From assembly GCA_004297775.1 (NCBI GenBank), contig SCUE01000020.1:1-37267 (forward strand): a stretch of 37,267 nt of DNA. Reading direction: 5' to 3'. How positions within the stretch are numbered: the first letter of the stretch is position 1; each line of letters starts with the position of its first letter. Made by a program: the position numbers and the translations under genes. The DNA is from Chloroflexota bacterium (GTDB taxonomy: Bacteria > Chloroflexota > UBA6077 > FW602-bin22). The notes under the pieces were generated by a model. That model saw only the letters and a list, made by a program, of their open reading frames with translations. It ran no database searches and was not told the origin of the DNA. Of the stretch, positions 28,745-37,147 are shown piece by piece.

Positions 28745-29840
28745 TCTCTCGCGCCGGCACTTCGTTCGGACGGGATTCATCCGGCCAACTGCCGAGGACC
28801 TTGATGAATTGGGCGTGTTCGCCGAGTTCAGCCAGCGCCTGACGCACTGCCGGATCGTCCTGATGACCCTGGAAATCGACGAAGAAGACGTACTCCCAGA
28901 TGCGTCGTTTCGAAGGCCGCGATTCGATGCGAGTCAGGTTCACGCCACGCGCGGCGAAGATGCGCAGCGCCTCGTGGAGTGCGCCGGCGTGGTGCCGCAC
29001 ACCGAAGACAATCGCGCTCTTGTCCCGCCCGGTCGGCGGCGCGACGTGGTCACCGATAACCACAAATCGCGTGAAGTTATTGCGCTGATCCTCGATGCCG
29101 CGGGCCAGAATCGGTACTCCGAATACTTCCGCGGCTGATTCGGACCCGATTCCGGCCTCGTTCGGCTCTTTCGCAAGTTCGATCGCGCGCGCCGTCGACG
29201 TGACTTCGATAATCTCTGCGCGAGGAAGGTTCGCGCTGAGCCAACGACGACACTGAGCGAGGGCCACCGGCTGCGAGTACACCGTGTCGACTGACTCAAG
29301 CGTACCGTGCGAGCAGAGATTGGCGGAGATCTGGATCTCGATCTCGGCGCACACTTTGATGTCCATTTCGACAAACGTGTCGAGCGTGAACGACACGCCA
29401 CCGTCGGTCGAGTTTTCGATTGGCACGATTCCGTAGTCAGCGTCGCCACGCGCCGTTGCGTAAAAGACCTCAGGGATCGTTCGGCACGGAACGAACTCCG
29501 TGGAAGCGCCGAACCGACGGCGCGCCGCCTCATAGCTGAACGTGCCAATCGGCTCCAGAAATGCGACGCGCAATCGACGCTGAAGGGCGCGCGAAGACGA
29601 GAGAATCTCGGTCCAGATGTGTCGCAGCGCGAGATCTGGTAACGGGCCCGTGTTCCGCTTTTCCAGGTTCTCGAACACGCGCGCCTCGCGATCCGGCACG
29701 TAAATCGGTGCCTGCTTCCCGGCCTTCAGTTCGCCGACTCGCAACGACACGCGCGCACGCTCACTCAGCAGGCGAACTAGCTCGGCATCTAGCGCGTCGA
29801 TCCGCGTTCGGCAGTCATCAAGCGTGCGAAGATCGCTCAA
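28725..29840 (-). CDS. pheA: Chorismate mutase/prephenate dehydratase (P-protein)
   Basis: Bifunctional enzyme (371 residues) making phenylpyruvate from chorismate. An AroQ chorismate mutase domain (about 5-85; RIDALDAELVRLLSERARV) is followed by the prephenate dehydratase domain (about 91-270) with YGIVPIENSTDGGV, TSTARAIELA and the catalytic NNFTRF. The C-terminal ACT domain (about 283-355) has the Phe-binding ESRPSKRRIWEYVFF segment, so feedback inhibition by phenylalanine is expected. The TTG start at 29840 overlaps the aroB stop as TTGA. Phenylalanine made here links functionally to the T-box-controlled pheST 17 kb away. Confidence 0.97.
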   Translation of the reverse strand: MSDLRTLDDCRTRIDALDAELVRLLSERARVSLRVGELKAGKQAPIYVPDREARVFENLEKRNTGPLPDLALRHIWTEILSSSRALQRRLRVAFLEPIGTFSYEAARRRFGASTEFVPCRTIPEVFYATARGDADYGIVPIENSTDGGVSFTLDTFVEMDIKVCAEIEIQISANLCSHGTLESVDTVYSQPVALAQCRRWLSANLPRAEIIEVTSTARAIELAKEPNEAGIGSESAAEVFGVPILARGIEDQRNNFTRFVVIGDHVAPPTGRDKSAIVFGVRHHAGALHEALRIFAARGVNLTRIESRPSKRRIWEYVFFVDFQGHQDDPAVRQALAELGEHAQFIKVLGSWPDESRPNEVPAREISAKSD

Positions 29841-30910
29841 GCGACCACCAATTCCTCGAGCACGCGCTGAACGATATCCTCATCGATGTCGCGGCGCACA
29901 GTCGGTCGTCCGACCGCTTCCAGCAACACCCACGTCAGCGTCTGCGCCTCGACTTTCTTGTCCAGATTCATCGTTGCGCGTACCTTCGCCATCGCGAGGC
30001 CGTGGGCTTTGGCGGGCAACCCAAACCGCGCAATCAGTGCGCGCTGCCGTTCGAGTACCGCCGGCGGCGTGACGCCGGCGGCGACACCGATCCGGCCCGC
30101 CCCTTCGAGGCCGATCGCGACCGCCTCGCCGTGATGGAGGCGATAGTTGGATACCGATTCGATCGCGTGCCCGATGGTGTGCCCGTAGTTGAGGATGATG
30201 CGACGACCCTGCTCGCGGGGATCTTCATGAACGACCGCAATCTTCAGGCGGCCGCTCCGCGCGACGACATTGGCCGTCCACTCCGGATCGACGCGCAGCA
30301 GCTCATCGGCGTGCGCCTCCAGGTCGTGAAGGAGTTCTTCATCCATCAAGAGGGCGTGCTTGATCGTCTCGACCCACCCCGAACAGATGTCGCGCTCGGG
30401 AAGAGTCCTCGTCAATAGGGGGTCGACCACAATGAGGCGCGGCATGTGCCAGGCCCCGACGAGATTCTTGCCAACACGGAGGTTCAGACCCGTCTTGCCA
30501 CCGATGGCGCTGTCGACCTGCGAGAGCAGCGTGGTCGGCACTTGGATGACCGGCAGGCCACGCAGATACGTCGCGGCGACGAATCCGACCAGGTCGCCGA
30601 CGACGCCACCCCCGAGAGCGATCAAGAAGTCGCGCCGTTCGGTTCGCTCGGCAGCGAGCCACTCGTACAGCCGCGTCGCCATCGCCAACGACTTACTCGA
30701 CTCGGCGGCGGGCACCTCACGCACCGCGACCGAGATGCCGGCAGCATCGAAGCTGTGCTTGGCCGCGGCGCCGTGCAGCCGCAGGACATTCGAATCGGCG
30801 ACCAGGAAGGCGCGGCCGGTCACGCCGCGAGCGCGGAGTAGGGCGCCGAGACTCCCGACGACTCCGGGCTCGACGACCAGCTCGCTTGTCGCCGTATCCG
30901 CGATCGTCAC
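29837..30910 (-). CDS. aroB: 3-dehydroquinate synthase
   Basis: NAD- and metal-dependent enzyme (357 residues) forming 3-dehydroquinate in the shikimate pathway. The NAD site GGGVVGDLVGFVAATYLRG, PTTLLSQVDSAIGGKTGLN, and metal ligands in LNYGHTIGHAIE and LHHGEAVAIG are all intact. The length is normal. GTG 30910 overlaps the aroK stop as GTGA. It lies between aroK and pheA in a tightly coupled operon. Confidence 0.98.
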   Translation of the reverse strand: MTIADTATSELVVEPGVVGSLGALLRARGVTGRAFLVADSNVLRLHGAAAKHSFDAAGISVAVREVPAAESSKSLAMATRLYEWLAAERTERRDFLIALGGGVVGDLVGFVAATYLRGLPVIQVPTTLLSQVDSAIGGKTGLNLRVGKNLVGAWHMPRLIVVDPLLTRTLPERDICSGWVETIKHALLMDEELLHDLEAHADELLRVDPEWTANVVARSGRLKIAVVHEDPREQGRRIILNYGHTIGHAIESVSNYRLHHGEAVAIGLEGAGRIGVAAGVTPPAVLERQRALIARFGLPAKAHGLAMAKVRATMNLDKKVEAQTLTWVLLEAVGRPTVRRDIDEDIVQRVLEELVVA

Positions 30911-31434
30911 GCCATACCCCGATCGCGAGCCGCCGCGACGATCACCGACACGATCTCATTCACGCCTCGGCGCTCGGTGTCGATCGTGATATCCGCCTGA
31001 GCGTACCGTGCCTCACGGGCCGCCAACATGTCGGCAAGGCGCGCGATCGGATCGCCGCCTCGCAGCATCGGGCGCTCCTCGGTGCCGGGAGACGACGTGA
31101 GTCGTCGCACCGCCTCCTCGGCCGAAACCGACAAACGAACCAGCAAGTTTCCGTCTTGCGCGACTGTGAAGCTCTCGTCCTTCACGATCGCGCCACCACC
31201 GAGCGACACGACCTGATCGTCCCCGGCGCAGGCGGCGACCACTGCCTCAGACTCGGCCTCACGAAAGACCGATTCGCCAAGGGAACTGAAGACATCGCCG
31301 ATCGGCATTCCGAATCGTGACATGATCACCTCATCGGTATCGACGAAACGACGCCCGAGGCGCGCCGCGAGTGCGCGTCCGATGGTTGACTTTCCCGAGC
31401 CACTGATTCCGACGAGAACGATGTTACGAGACAC
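30907..31434 (-). CDS. aroK: Shikimate kinase
   Basis: P-loop kinase (175 residues) phosphorylating shikimate. The Walker A GISGSGKSTIG, shikimate-binding Asp in DTDEVI, SLGGGAIV loop and lid Arg in ERPMLRG are present. GTG 31434 is preceded by GGGAG in the end of the threonine aldolase gene, six bases away. The stop overlaps aroB by four bases. Other shikimate genes (aroA, aroC, aroE) are not in the window. Confidence 0.97.
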   Translation of the reverse strand: MSRNIVLVGISGSGKSTIGRALAARLGRRFVDTDEVIMSRFGMPIGDVFSSLGESVFREAESEAVVAACAGDDQVVSLGGGAIVKDESFTVAQDGNLLVRLSVSAEEAVRRLTSSPGTEERPMLRGGDPIARLADMLAAREARYAQADITIDTERRGVNEIVSVIVAAARDRGMA

Positions 31435-31440
31435 CGCTCC

Positions 31441-32490
31441 CTACCGCGCGGCAACCGGCATCACGGAAGCGGCGGCCTGCACCGCGTGGCGAATATCGTC
31501 CGCCACAATTCCGTAGTGCGTGACAGCGCGGATTCGGCCATCCGGCAGCGGAGAGCCGACTCGGACACCCCGATCGTCCAACCGAGCCCGGAAATCTTCC
31601 GGATTCATGACGTCCGGTCGCACCCGGAACATCACGATATTCGTGACGATTGAGGCAAGATCGATCTCGATTCCCGGCACGCCGCCAAAACCCTCCGCCA
31701 GCAATTTCGCGTTGGCGTGATCCTCGGCCAGTCGATCGACCATCTCCCGCAGGGCAACAATGCCCGCGGCCGCGATGATTCCGGCTTGCCGCATTCCACC
31801 GCCGACCATCTTTCGGTACTTGCGGGCGCGCGCGATGTACTCGTGGCTGCCGCAGAGCATCGAACCAACCGGACACGAAAGCCCTTTCGAAAGGCAGAAC
31901 GTGACCGAGTCGGCCCCCGCGACCAGATCCCGCGCTGGGACACCGTGCGCGATCGCGGCATTGAAGATGCGCGCGCCATCCACATGCAGGGGAATGTCGA
32001 AGGAGTGCGCGACATCCACCAACGCGGCCATCTCGCTCACCGCGAGCGCGGCGCCACCGTGCCGGTTGTGCGTGTTCTCGACTGCGATCAGACCAGTTCG
32101 GGGGAAGTGGACGTTCTGGCCGCGAATGGCGGCCCGGACCGCCGTCAAATCGAGGCGGCCGTTGGACGTCGGCACCGGACGCAACTGGAGCGAGCCCAGC
32201 GCGGCACACCCGGCTACTTCGTACAGCAGGATGTGGCACTCATCACCACAAATGACTTCATCACCGCGATTGGTGTGCGCGAGGACACCGACGAGATTGC
32301 CTTGCGTGCCTGACGTAACCAGGAGCGCGGCCTCCTTCCCCAGCCGCTCGGCTGCCATCTCCTCGAGCCGATTGACGGTGGGATCCTCGCCGAAGACATC
32401 GTCACCGAGTTCGGCGTTGTGCATTGCCTCCCGCATCGCGGGAGATGGCAGGGTGACCGTGTCTGATCGCAGATCGACAATGCGCGTCAC
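31441..32490 (-). CDS. ltaE: Low-specificity L-threonine aldolase
   Basis: PLP enzyme (349 residues) cleaving threonine or allo-threonine to glycine and acetaldehyde. It begins IVDLRSDTVTLPSPAMREAM, then shows DDVFGEDPTVNRLEE, SGTQGNLVG, the PLP-contact region VDGARIFNAAIA and Schiff-base Lys in CLSKGLSCPVGS. The GTG at 32490 is chosen because TAGGAG lies nine bases upstream; that site contains the stop codon of the DUF1540 gene. It leads the aroK-aroB-pheA set, an unusual pairing of threonine breakdown with aromatic synthesis. Confidence 0.96.
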   Translation of the reverse strand: MTRIVDLRSDTVTLPSPAMREAMHNAELGDDVFGEDPTVNRLEEMAAERLGKEAALLVTSGTQGNLVGVLAHTNRGDEVICGDECHILLYEVAGCAALGSLQLRPVPTSNGRLDLTAVRAAIRGQNVHFPRTGLIAVENTHNRHGGAALAVSEMAALVDVAHSFDIPLHVDGARIFNAAIAHGVPARDLVAGADSVTFCLSKGLSCPVGSMLCGSHEYIARARKYRKMVGGGMRQAGIIAAAGIVALREMVDRLAEDHANAKLLAEGFGGVPGIEIDLASIVTNIVMFRVRPDVMNPEDFRARLDDRGVRVGSPLPDGRIRAVTHYGIVADDIRHAVQAAASVMPVAAR

Positions 32491-32499
32491 GCTAGACTC

Positions 32500-32688
32500 C
32501 TACATGCCAACGCGGTAGACCTTGTGGGTGTTCTCCGTATACGTCGAGCAATCGGCGTGATCCTGATGCCGGATAATGACGACGTGTTCGGCAATGCAGC
32601 GGAATTTCTCGTTGTACGCGCAATCGACCGCCGTGCACCGCAGGACGAGGCCCTGCGCAGCCTTCGATGCGACCGGCGGTTGTTCCAC
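32500..32688 (-). CDS. DUF1540 small cysteine-rich protein
   Basis: Protein of 62 residues with the DUF1540 pattern: CTAVDCAYNEKFRCIAEHV, followed by a final Cys in HADCSTYTE. The four cysteines suggest metal binding, but the function of the family is unknown. It has a GTG start at 32688 with GGGAGA upstream. Its TAG stop forms part of the ribosome site of ltaE, so the two are expressed together. It is divergent from the ornithine cyclodeaminase gene. Confidence 0.85.
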   Translation of the reverse strand: MEQPPVASKAAQGLVLRCTAVDCAYNEKFRCIAEHVVIIRHQDHADCSTYTENTHKVYRVGM

Positions 32689-32709
32689 GACAGATTCTCC
32701 CAGAGCGGT

Positions 32710-32738
32710 TTGACGCGCCCTCAGGGCGCCCCTAGAAT
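32710..32738 (+). promoter_or_regulatory. Consensus sigma-70-type promoter
   Basis: TTGACG (32710-32715), a 17-nt spacer and TAGAAT (32733-32738) form the best full promoter in the window. The start is predicted near 32745, leaving only about 9 nt before GTG 32754 and no ribosome site. It lies in the 65-nt gap between divergent genes. Confidence 0.75.
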
Positions 32739-32753
32739 CGCGGCCCGATTATA

Positions 32754-33998
32754 GTGGTGGAAGAACAACCGGCCAGACGGTTCACGCAGGTCGTTGAACT
32801 GCGTGGGCACATCATCGACTCATTGATGCTGCCGCGCATTATGGAAGAGTTGATGGGCCTCGGCGTCGAGTACGAGATTCAACAGTTCGATGTTGGCCAC
32901 CGCAAGAATGACCCCAGTTACGCGCGAATCGAACTCATCGCGCCGACCGCCAGTCTCCTGACCACCGCGGTCCGCGAGGTTGCCGCTCACGGGGCGACGA
33001 CTCTCGACCTCGAGGAAGCGCGCTACGCACCCGCTCCGCGTGACGGCGTCTTTCCCGAGGGCTTCTACTCGACGACCAACCTCGACACCGACGTGAGGAT
33101 CGGTGGCACCTGGGTCCGAGTTCGCTATCCCGAAATGGACTGTGGCGTCATTCTCCGCAACGGCGCGCCGGACTGCGTCCCCCTGTCTGACACGCTCGCT
33201 GGAGAATCGGTCCTGATCGCCGGAGCGGGCATTCGCGTGATTCCGGTCGAGCGATCGCGCGGCGAGACGCCAATTTTCGGCTTCATGGGAAGCACGGTCT
33301 CCAGCGAGAAGCCGAAGGCAAGTGTGGTCCGCCAGGCGGCCGCGTGGATTCGACGCGCGCGTGCCGACGGCCGCAAAGTCCTCGTCGTCGCGGGACCGGC
33401 CGTCGTCCACACCGGCGCCCGCGAGACGTTCGTCGAACTGATTCGGGCCGGTGTCATCGATGTCATCTTCGCGGGCAATGCGCTGGCGGTCCATGACATC
33501 GAGATATCCATGTTCGGCACGTCGCTCGGCGTGCCGCTCGACGGACGCCCGCCGTTGGAAAGCGGCCACGAACACCATGTGCGCGCGATCAACCGTGTTC
33601 GTGCCGCTGGAAGCATCAAGGAGGCTGTCGCCAGTGGGATTCTGACCGACGGCATCATGCATGCCTGTGTCACACAAGGAATCAAGTTCCTCTTGGCCGG
33701 GTCAATACGTGACGACGGCCCCTTGCCAGATGTGATCACCGACGCGATCGACGCGCAACGGGCGATGCGGCAGTGCATCCGAAATGGCGTGGGTGTGACC
33801 CTGATGCTCTCGACGATGCTTCACTCGATCGCGGTCGGGAATCTCCTTCCAGCATCCGTGCCGACCGTCTGCGTCGACATCAATCCCAGCGTTCTGACAA
33901 AACTGATGGATCGCGGAAGCTTTCAGACCGTCGGGCTTGTGATGGATGTCGGAGGTTTCCTTCAGGATCTTCTGGCGGAACTCACTCGGACGGAATAG
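32754..33998 (+). CDS. Archaeal-type ornithine cyclodeaminase (TIGR00300, LOR/SDH domain)
   Basis: Protein of 414 residues of the COG1915/TIGR00300 family. The N-terminal LOR/SDH-like domain (about 9-105) reads VELRGHIIDSLMLPRIMEEL then KNDPSYARIEL. The C-terminal part has IFGFMGSTVSSEKP, VAGPAVVHTGA, FAGNALAVHDIE, and a VCVDINPSVLTKL end. Archaeal members have been shown to convert ornithine to proline and ammonia with NAD, and cyanobacterial relatives act on arginine or ornithine; which reaction applies here is inferred. It is unrelated to the usual bacterial mu-crystallin-type enzyme. Start GTG 32754 or 32757. It stands alone under its own promoter; its 3' end overlaps the convergent glycosyltransferase by 37 bp. 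Confidence 0.9.
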   Translation: MVEEQPARRFTQVVELRGHIIDSLMLPRIMEELMGLGVEYEIQQFDVGHRKNDPSYARIELIAPTASLLTTAVREVAAHGATTLDLEEARYAPAPRDGVFPEGFYSTTNLDTDVRIGGTWVRVRYPEMDCGVILRNGAPDCVPLSDTLAGESVLIAGAGIRVIPVERSRGETPIFGFMGSTVSSEKPKASVVRQAAAWIRRARADGRKVLVVAGPAVVHTGARETFVELIRAGVIDVIFAGNALAVHDIEISMFGTSLGVPLDGRPPLESGHEHHVRAINRVRAAGSIKEAVASGILTDGIMHACVTQGIKFLLAGSIRDDGPLPDVITDAIDAQRAMRQCIRNGVGVTLMLSTMLHSIAVGNLLPASVPTVCVDINPSVLTKLMDRGSFQTVGLVMDVGGFLQDLLAELTRTE

Positions 33999-34735
33999 GC
34001 GCGAATACGCGCCTCGACCTGAAACGCGTACCACGCCATCCCCAGCGCCAACCACACGCCGTGTATGCCGTCACGCGCGCCCCCTTCGATCACGAGGCGG
34101 CGCCAGCCCTCGCGCAATGGCGAAGTGATGAGACGTCGCGCGCTCGGCGTCTCGCCGGTGGACCGACGACGCTCGGCTTCGAGCAGCGCGTATCGCGCCT
34201 GTTTGCACAGAAACTGCCCGTAGTCGTCGTAGTTGTAATGAACGATCGCGCACGCCAGGACACCATCGCGACCGTCAAGGTGGACCAACTCGTGGACTGG
34301 GCGATCAAGATCGTACCGGGACCGATCGCGCCGAACGAGCCTCAACTGCCGATCTGGGCTCCATCCACCGCCGCGCGTCCAACGCCCGGCAATGTAGTTC
34401 CGCCGCGGCACCCAGTATCCGACCGGTGAATCCGGACCATCGCGAGCGATGACGGTCCGGATCTCAGCGGCGAGACCGGCCGACACGCGCTCGTCGTGAT
34501 CGACGAAGAACACCCAGTCTGAATGCGAATTCTCGAGGGCAAACTGTCGCTGCAAGGCGTAATTGTCGAAGGGTCGGACCAGGACGCGCGCGCCCAGAGC
34601 CCGCGCGTTCTCAGCCGTGCGATCGAGACTACCACCGTCGACAACGACGATCTCGTCGGCGAATCGAAGGCATACCAGGCAGGCGCGGATGTGACGCTCG
34701 GCATCCTGAGCGATGATGGCCGCGCTGATAGTCAC
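33962..34735 (-). CDS. Family 2 glycosyltransferase (WaaE-like)
   Basis: GT-A fold transferase (257 residues) probably acting at the membrane on an envelope glycan. It begins TISAAIIAQDAERHIRACLV, then shows ADEIVVVDGGSLDRT and the metal-binding FFVDHDERVS, as in WaaE/KdtX-type beta-glycosyltransferases. The C-terminus has amphipathic or membrane-touching helices. GTG 34735 overlaps the upstream stop as GTGA; a frame open to 35032 is antisense-like sequence and rejected. The acceptor is unknown. It is the last gene of a three-gene run. Confidence 0.9.
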   Translation of the reverse strand: MTISAAIIAQDAERHIRACLVCLRFADEIVVVDGGSLDRTAENARALGARVLVRPFDNYALQRQFALENSHSDWVFFVDHDERVSAGLAAEIRTVIARDGPDSPVGYWVPRRNYIAGRWTRGGGWSPDRQLRLVRRDRSRYDLDRPVHELVHLDGRDGVLACAIVHYNYDDYGQFLCKQARYALLEAERRRSTGETPSARRLITSPLREGWRRLVIEGGARDGIHGVWLALGMAWYAFQVEARIRAYSVRVSSARRS

Positions 34736-35661
34736 AGTCGCGCCAACCAGCGATACGCGTCGCGACGCTCGGCAAACTCGGCGGCGGTCAAACATCCGTT
34801 GCGAACATCGCGCACGTCGCGAATGACGCCGCGCACCAATCCCACCGCGGCGATCATTCGATCGGCCACCCGGAAAGATTGACCGTAGTGCTTGTCGAAG
34901 AACTGTCCACGACTGCGCCGGAGCGCCACGCGCATCGGTCCACGGAACTGCGCAGTCGCGGCTCCAGAATGATGCGCGAAGGCGGCCGTCGGCGTGTACC
35001 AGACCTGAAATCCCGCGGCGCGTGCGCGCCAACTGAGATCGATCTCCTCGCTATACATGAAGAATGACTCATCGAAACCGCCGATCCGATCGAGGCAGCT
35101 CCGCCGCGCGAGCATGACAGCCCCCAGCGGATGATCGACTTCGAACGGGTAGCGATACCAGCGCCTTGGGTATCGGCCGTTCATGGGTGATTCCACCAGT
35201 CGTCCGCTCAAGGGAAACGTGTCGATGACGCTCATCGCCAGATCCGGGAATCGAAAACAACTGTGCTGGAATCGTCCATCCGGGTACGAGAGTCGGCCGC
35301 CCACAATCCCGGCGCGGGGATTCTCCTTCGCGAATCGCACCAGCGCCGCCGGCGCATCGGCGATCGCCTCGGTGTCTGGATTCATGATCAATACGTATAG
35401 GCTGCGCGTCAGGCGAATGACGAGGTTTGCGCCGCCACCGAACCCACGATTGACCGCTGACGCGACGACTCTTACGGTCGGATACTTTTCTCGAACCATC
35501 TCGACCGAGCCATCGCGCGACGCGTTGTCGACCACCCAGATGTCCGTGTCCGGGCCGAACTCCCGCGCCGAAAGCATCACGGTGTTGAGGCACCGATCGA
35601 GCAGAGCGCGCGTGTTGTAGTTCACTACGACGACCGTTAGGGTCGCGACGTGAGTTACCAT
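34732..35661 (-). CDS. Family 2 glycosyltransferase (rhamnosyltransferase-like)
   Basis: GT2 enzyme of 309 residues. It shows LTVVVVNYNTRALLDRCLN, the nucleotide-binding VVDNASRDGS, LIMNPDTEA, GAVMLARRSCLDRIGGFDE and the catalytic-type YSEEIDLSWRARAAG. This pattern is usual in rhamnosyl- and related transferases building surface polysaccharide. ATG 35661 overlaps the lipoprotein stop by seven bases. It is coupled to the second glycosyltransferase downstream. Confidence 0.93.
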   Translation of the reverse strand: MVTHVATLTVVVVNYNTRALLDRCLNTVMLSAREFGPDTDIWVVDNASRDGSVEMVREKYPTVRVVASAVNRGFGGGANLVIRLTRSLYVLIMNPDTEAIADAPAALVRFAKENPRAGIVGGRLSYPDGRFQHSCFRFPDLAMSVIDTFPLSGRLVESPMNGRYPRRWYRYPFEVDHPLGAVMLARRSCLDRIGGFDESFFMYSEEIDLSWRARAAGFQVWYTPTAAFAHHSGAATAQFRGPMRVALRRSRGQFFDKHYGQSFRVADRMIAAVGLVRGVIRDVRDVRNGCLTAAEFAERRDAYRWLARL

Positions 35662-36869
35662 CCAACATGCACGAGCTGTTCACCGACGCGGCTTCCCGGA
35701 AATCCCACGCCTTCCTGGACGACGCCAGCCGAGAAGCGCACCTGGCGGCTGTCCTCTTTGATCGAAATGCGGATTTGTCCGTCGACCGTCACGCTCTCGC
35801 CCGGACGCAGCAAGCGCGCGTCCCAATCTTCGGAGCCGTCCGGTTTTCGCGTCGGCGCGAATAACCCCCAGCGGAGGGGAAACGGCTGCGGAGCGTTCTG
35901 CCAGGTTACGCCGACCCGCCAAACGCCGGGACGCTCGAAAAACGCGGGTTTGGCGGCGTCACGAGGATCGCGTATCGAGGCGAAACTCTCGGATGGAGCC
36001 TGGTAGACGTGACCCGGCGCCGGGCCCCAAGACCGAATGGGCGCCGTGCCGGTATTCCGCACCGTGATACGCACGTCGAGAATCCCGCCAAGGACGAGCG
36101 CGATGGGTGAAAAACGCACGTCGGTGATCTCGATCCGCGGCGTACCGCCGCCGGTGAGCACGATCGGGACGCTCGCGGCACTCGTGTTACCGGCCATGTC
36201 GCGCGCCTCAACGTGAATCACGTAGGGGCCGTCGGAGAGCAAGCGGCCGCCGGATAGTCGTCCACCGGTCGTTCCATCCCACTGATGAGACTGGAGCGTC
36301 GGCCGTCGATCACGCCACGGATCGATTGCGAAATAGTTGCCGCTTGCGTCCGTGGCGTAGACCGTCGACTCACCCGCTTTCGTCAGACGGTAGGTGATGC
36401 GAATGTCATCGTTCTCGCCATCGCCGTTCGGCGAGAACGTCGCCAAGTCTGTCTGCAGGTTCGCCACTTCGATCGCGACCGTGTCGGCATCGCGAATCGT
36501 GATGGTACCCGACTCAGTCGCGCCGCGTCCATCTCCGTCGTCGGCGGTCACGATCACGGTGTAAACGCCGTCAGGCAGGACACGCCGTGCTGAGGCGCCG
36601 CCATCGATCGATCCGTCGAAACGGACTTCGTAGACATCGGGCGCGCGGGTGGCGCGCTCCCGTAGAACGTAAGGTACGCCATCCGAACCCACGATCGACA
36701 CTTCGACATCGGCCCGCGCATTTAGGGAATACGAAATGCGCGCCGGAATCGTGGCCGTTGCGCCATTCGGTCGCAAGACGCCATCCGAAATCGACAGAGT
36801 TGACAGGAGCGGCCGCTGCGCGCAAGCCGACAATGCAATAACGCACGTCAACCAGACTGCGAATCGCAC
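35655..36869 (-). CDS. Lipoprotein with FlgD-type Ig-like repeats
   Basis: Predicted secreted lipoprotein of 404 residues. GTG 36869 gives a short signal RFAVWLTCVIALSAC with lipobox LSAC and Cys16 as the lipidation site; a frame open to 36908 would spoil the signal. Two FlgD_ig-like beta domains follow: about 30-130 (DGVYTVIVTADDGDGRG) and 135-235 (FSPNGDGENDDIRITYRL, LLSDGPYVIHVEARDMAGN). A third beta domain of the CARDB type, about 240-400 (ITVRNTGTAPIRSWG), completes it. No enzyme signature is seen; it may bind or scaffold envelope glycans. It lies directly downstream of the 5S gene on the same strand and overlaps the next gene. Confidence 0.87.
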   Translation of the reverse strand: MRFAVWLTCVIALSACAQRPLLSTLSISDGVLRPNGATATIPARISYSLNARADVEVSIVGSDGVPYVLRERATRAPDVYEVRFDGSIDGGASARRVLPDGVYTVIVTADDGDGRGATESGTITIRDADTVAIEVANLQTDLATFSPNGDGENDDIRITYRLTKAGESTVYATDASGNYFAIDPWRDRRPTLQSHQWDGTTGGRLSGGRLLSDGPYVIHVEARDMAGNTSAASVPIVLTGGGTPRIEITDVRFSPIALVLGGILDVRITVRNTGTAPIRSWGPAPGHVYQAPSESFASIRDPRDAAKPAFFERPGVWRVGVTWQNAPQPFPLRWGLFAPTRKPDGSEDWDARLLRPGESVTVDGQIRISIKEDSRQVRFSAGVVQEGVGFPGSRVGEQLVHVGW

Positions 36870-36878
36870 CGTCCGGTC

Positions 36879-36884
36879 AGTGTA
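36879..36884 (-). promoter_or_regulatory. -10 element before the lipoprotein gene
   Basis: TACACT ends 9 nt before the GTG at 36869, again a leaderless-type spacing. It lies 38 nt beyond the 5S 3' end, so the gene may use this promoter, read-through from the rrn operon, or both. No good -35 is visible. Confidence 0.4.
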
Positions 36885-36922
36885 GCCAAGGGAGATCGAG
36901 CAAGACACACGCTGAGAGGGCT

Positions 36923-37038
36923 TCCGGCGGCGGCCTATTGTCCCAGAGGCTTGTGCCCCCAGTATCGTCGGCGCTGGCGCCTTTCACGACCGTGTTCGGG
37001 ATGGGTACGGGTGGGCCGACGCCGCTCTAGTCACCGGA
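36923..37038 (-). rRNA. rrf: 5S ribosomal RNA
   Basis: A 116-nt 5S gene on the minus strand. Terminal strands TCCGGTG and CGCCGGA pair, and the loop region CCCATCCCGAACACGG is conserved. Flanking GAGAGGG (36914-36920) and CCCTCTC (37041-37047) pair into a processing stem. It is the last gene of an rrn operon whose 23S 3' end follows at 37148-37267. No terminator is visible beyond it. Confidence 0.96.
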
Positions 37039-37120
37039 AACCCTCTCGACGCGTGAGTGAACGCGGGTCCAGGTACGCCACCAGGCGACCATGACCACGC
37101 GATCGGATGGACACGGGCAG

Positions 37121-37138
37121 GACATCGATCTCGCGGGA
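37121..37138 (-). other. 23S processing stem, 3' arm
   Basis: Lies just past the 23S 3' end in the 23S-5S spacer and complements 3031-3048 at 17 of 18 positions. Together they would enclose 23S if the window ends are joined or if an identical rrn copy sits there. Confidence 0.75.
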
Positions 37139-37147
37139 CACGCAAGG

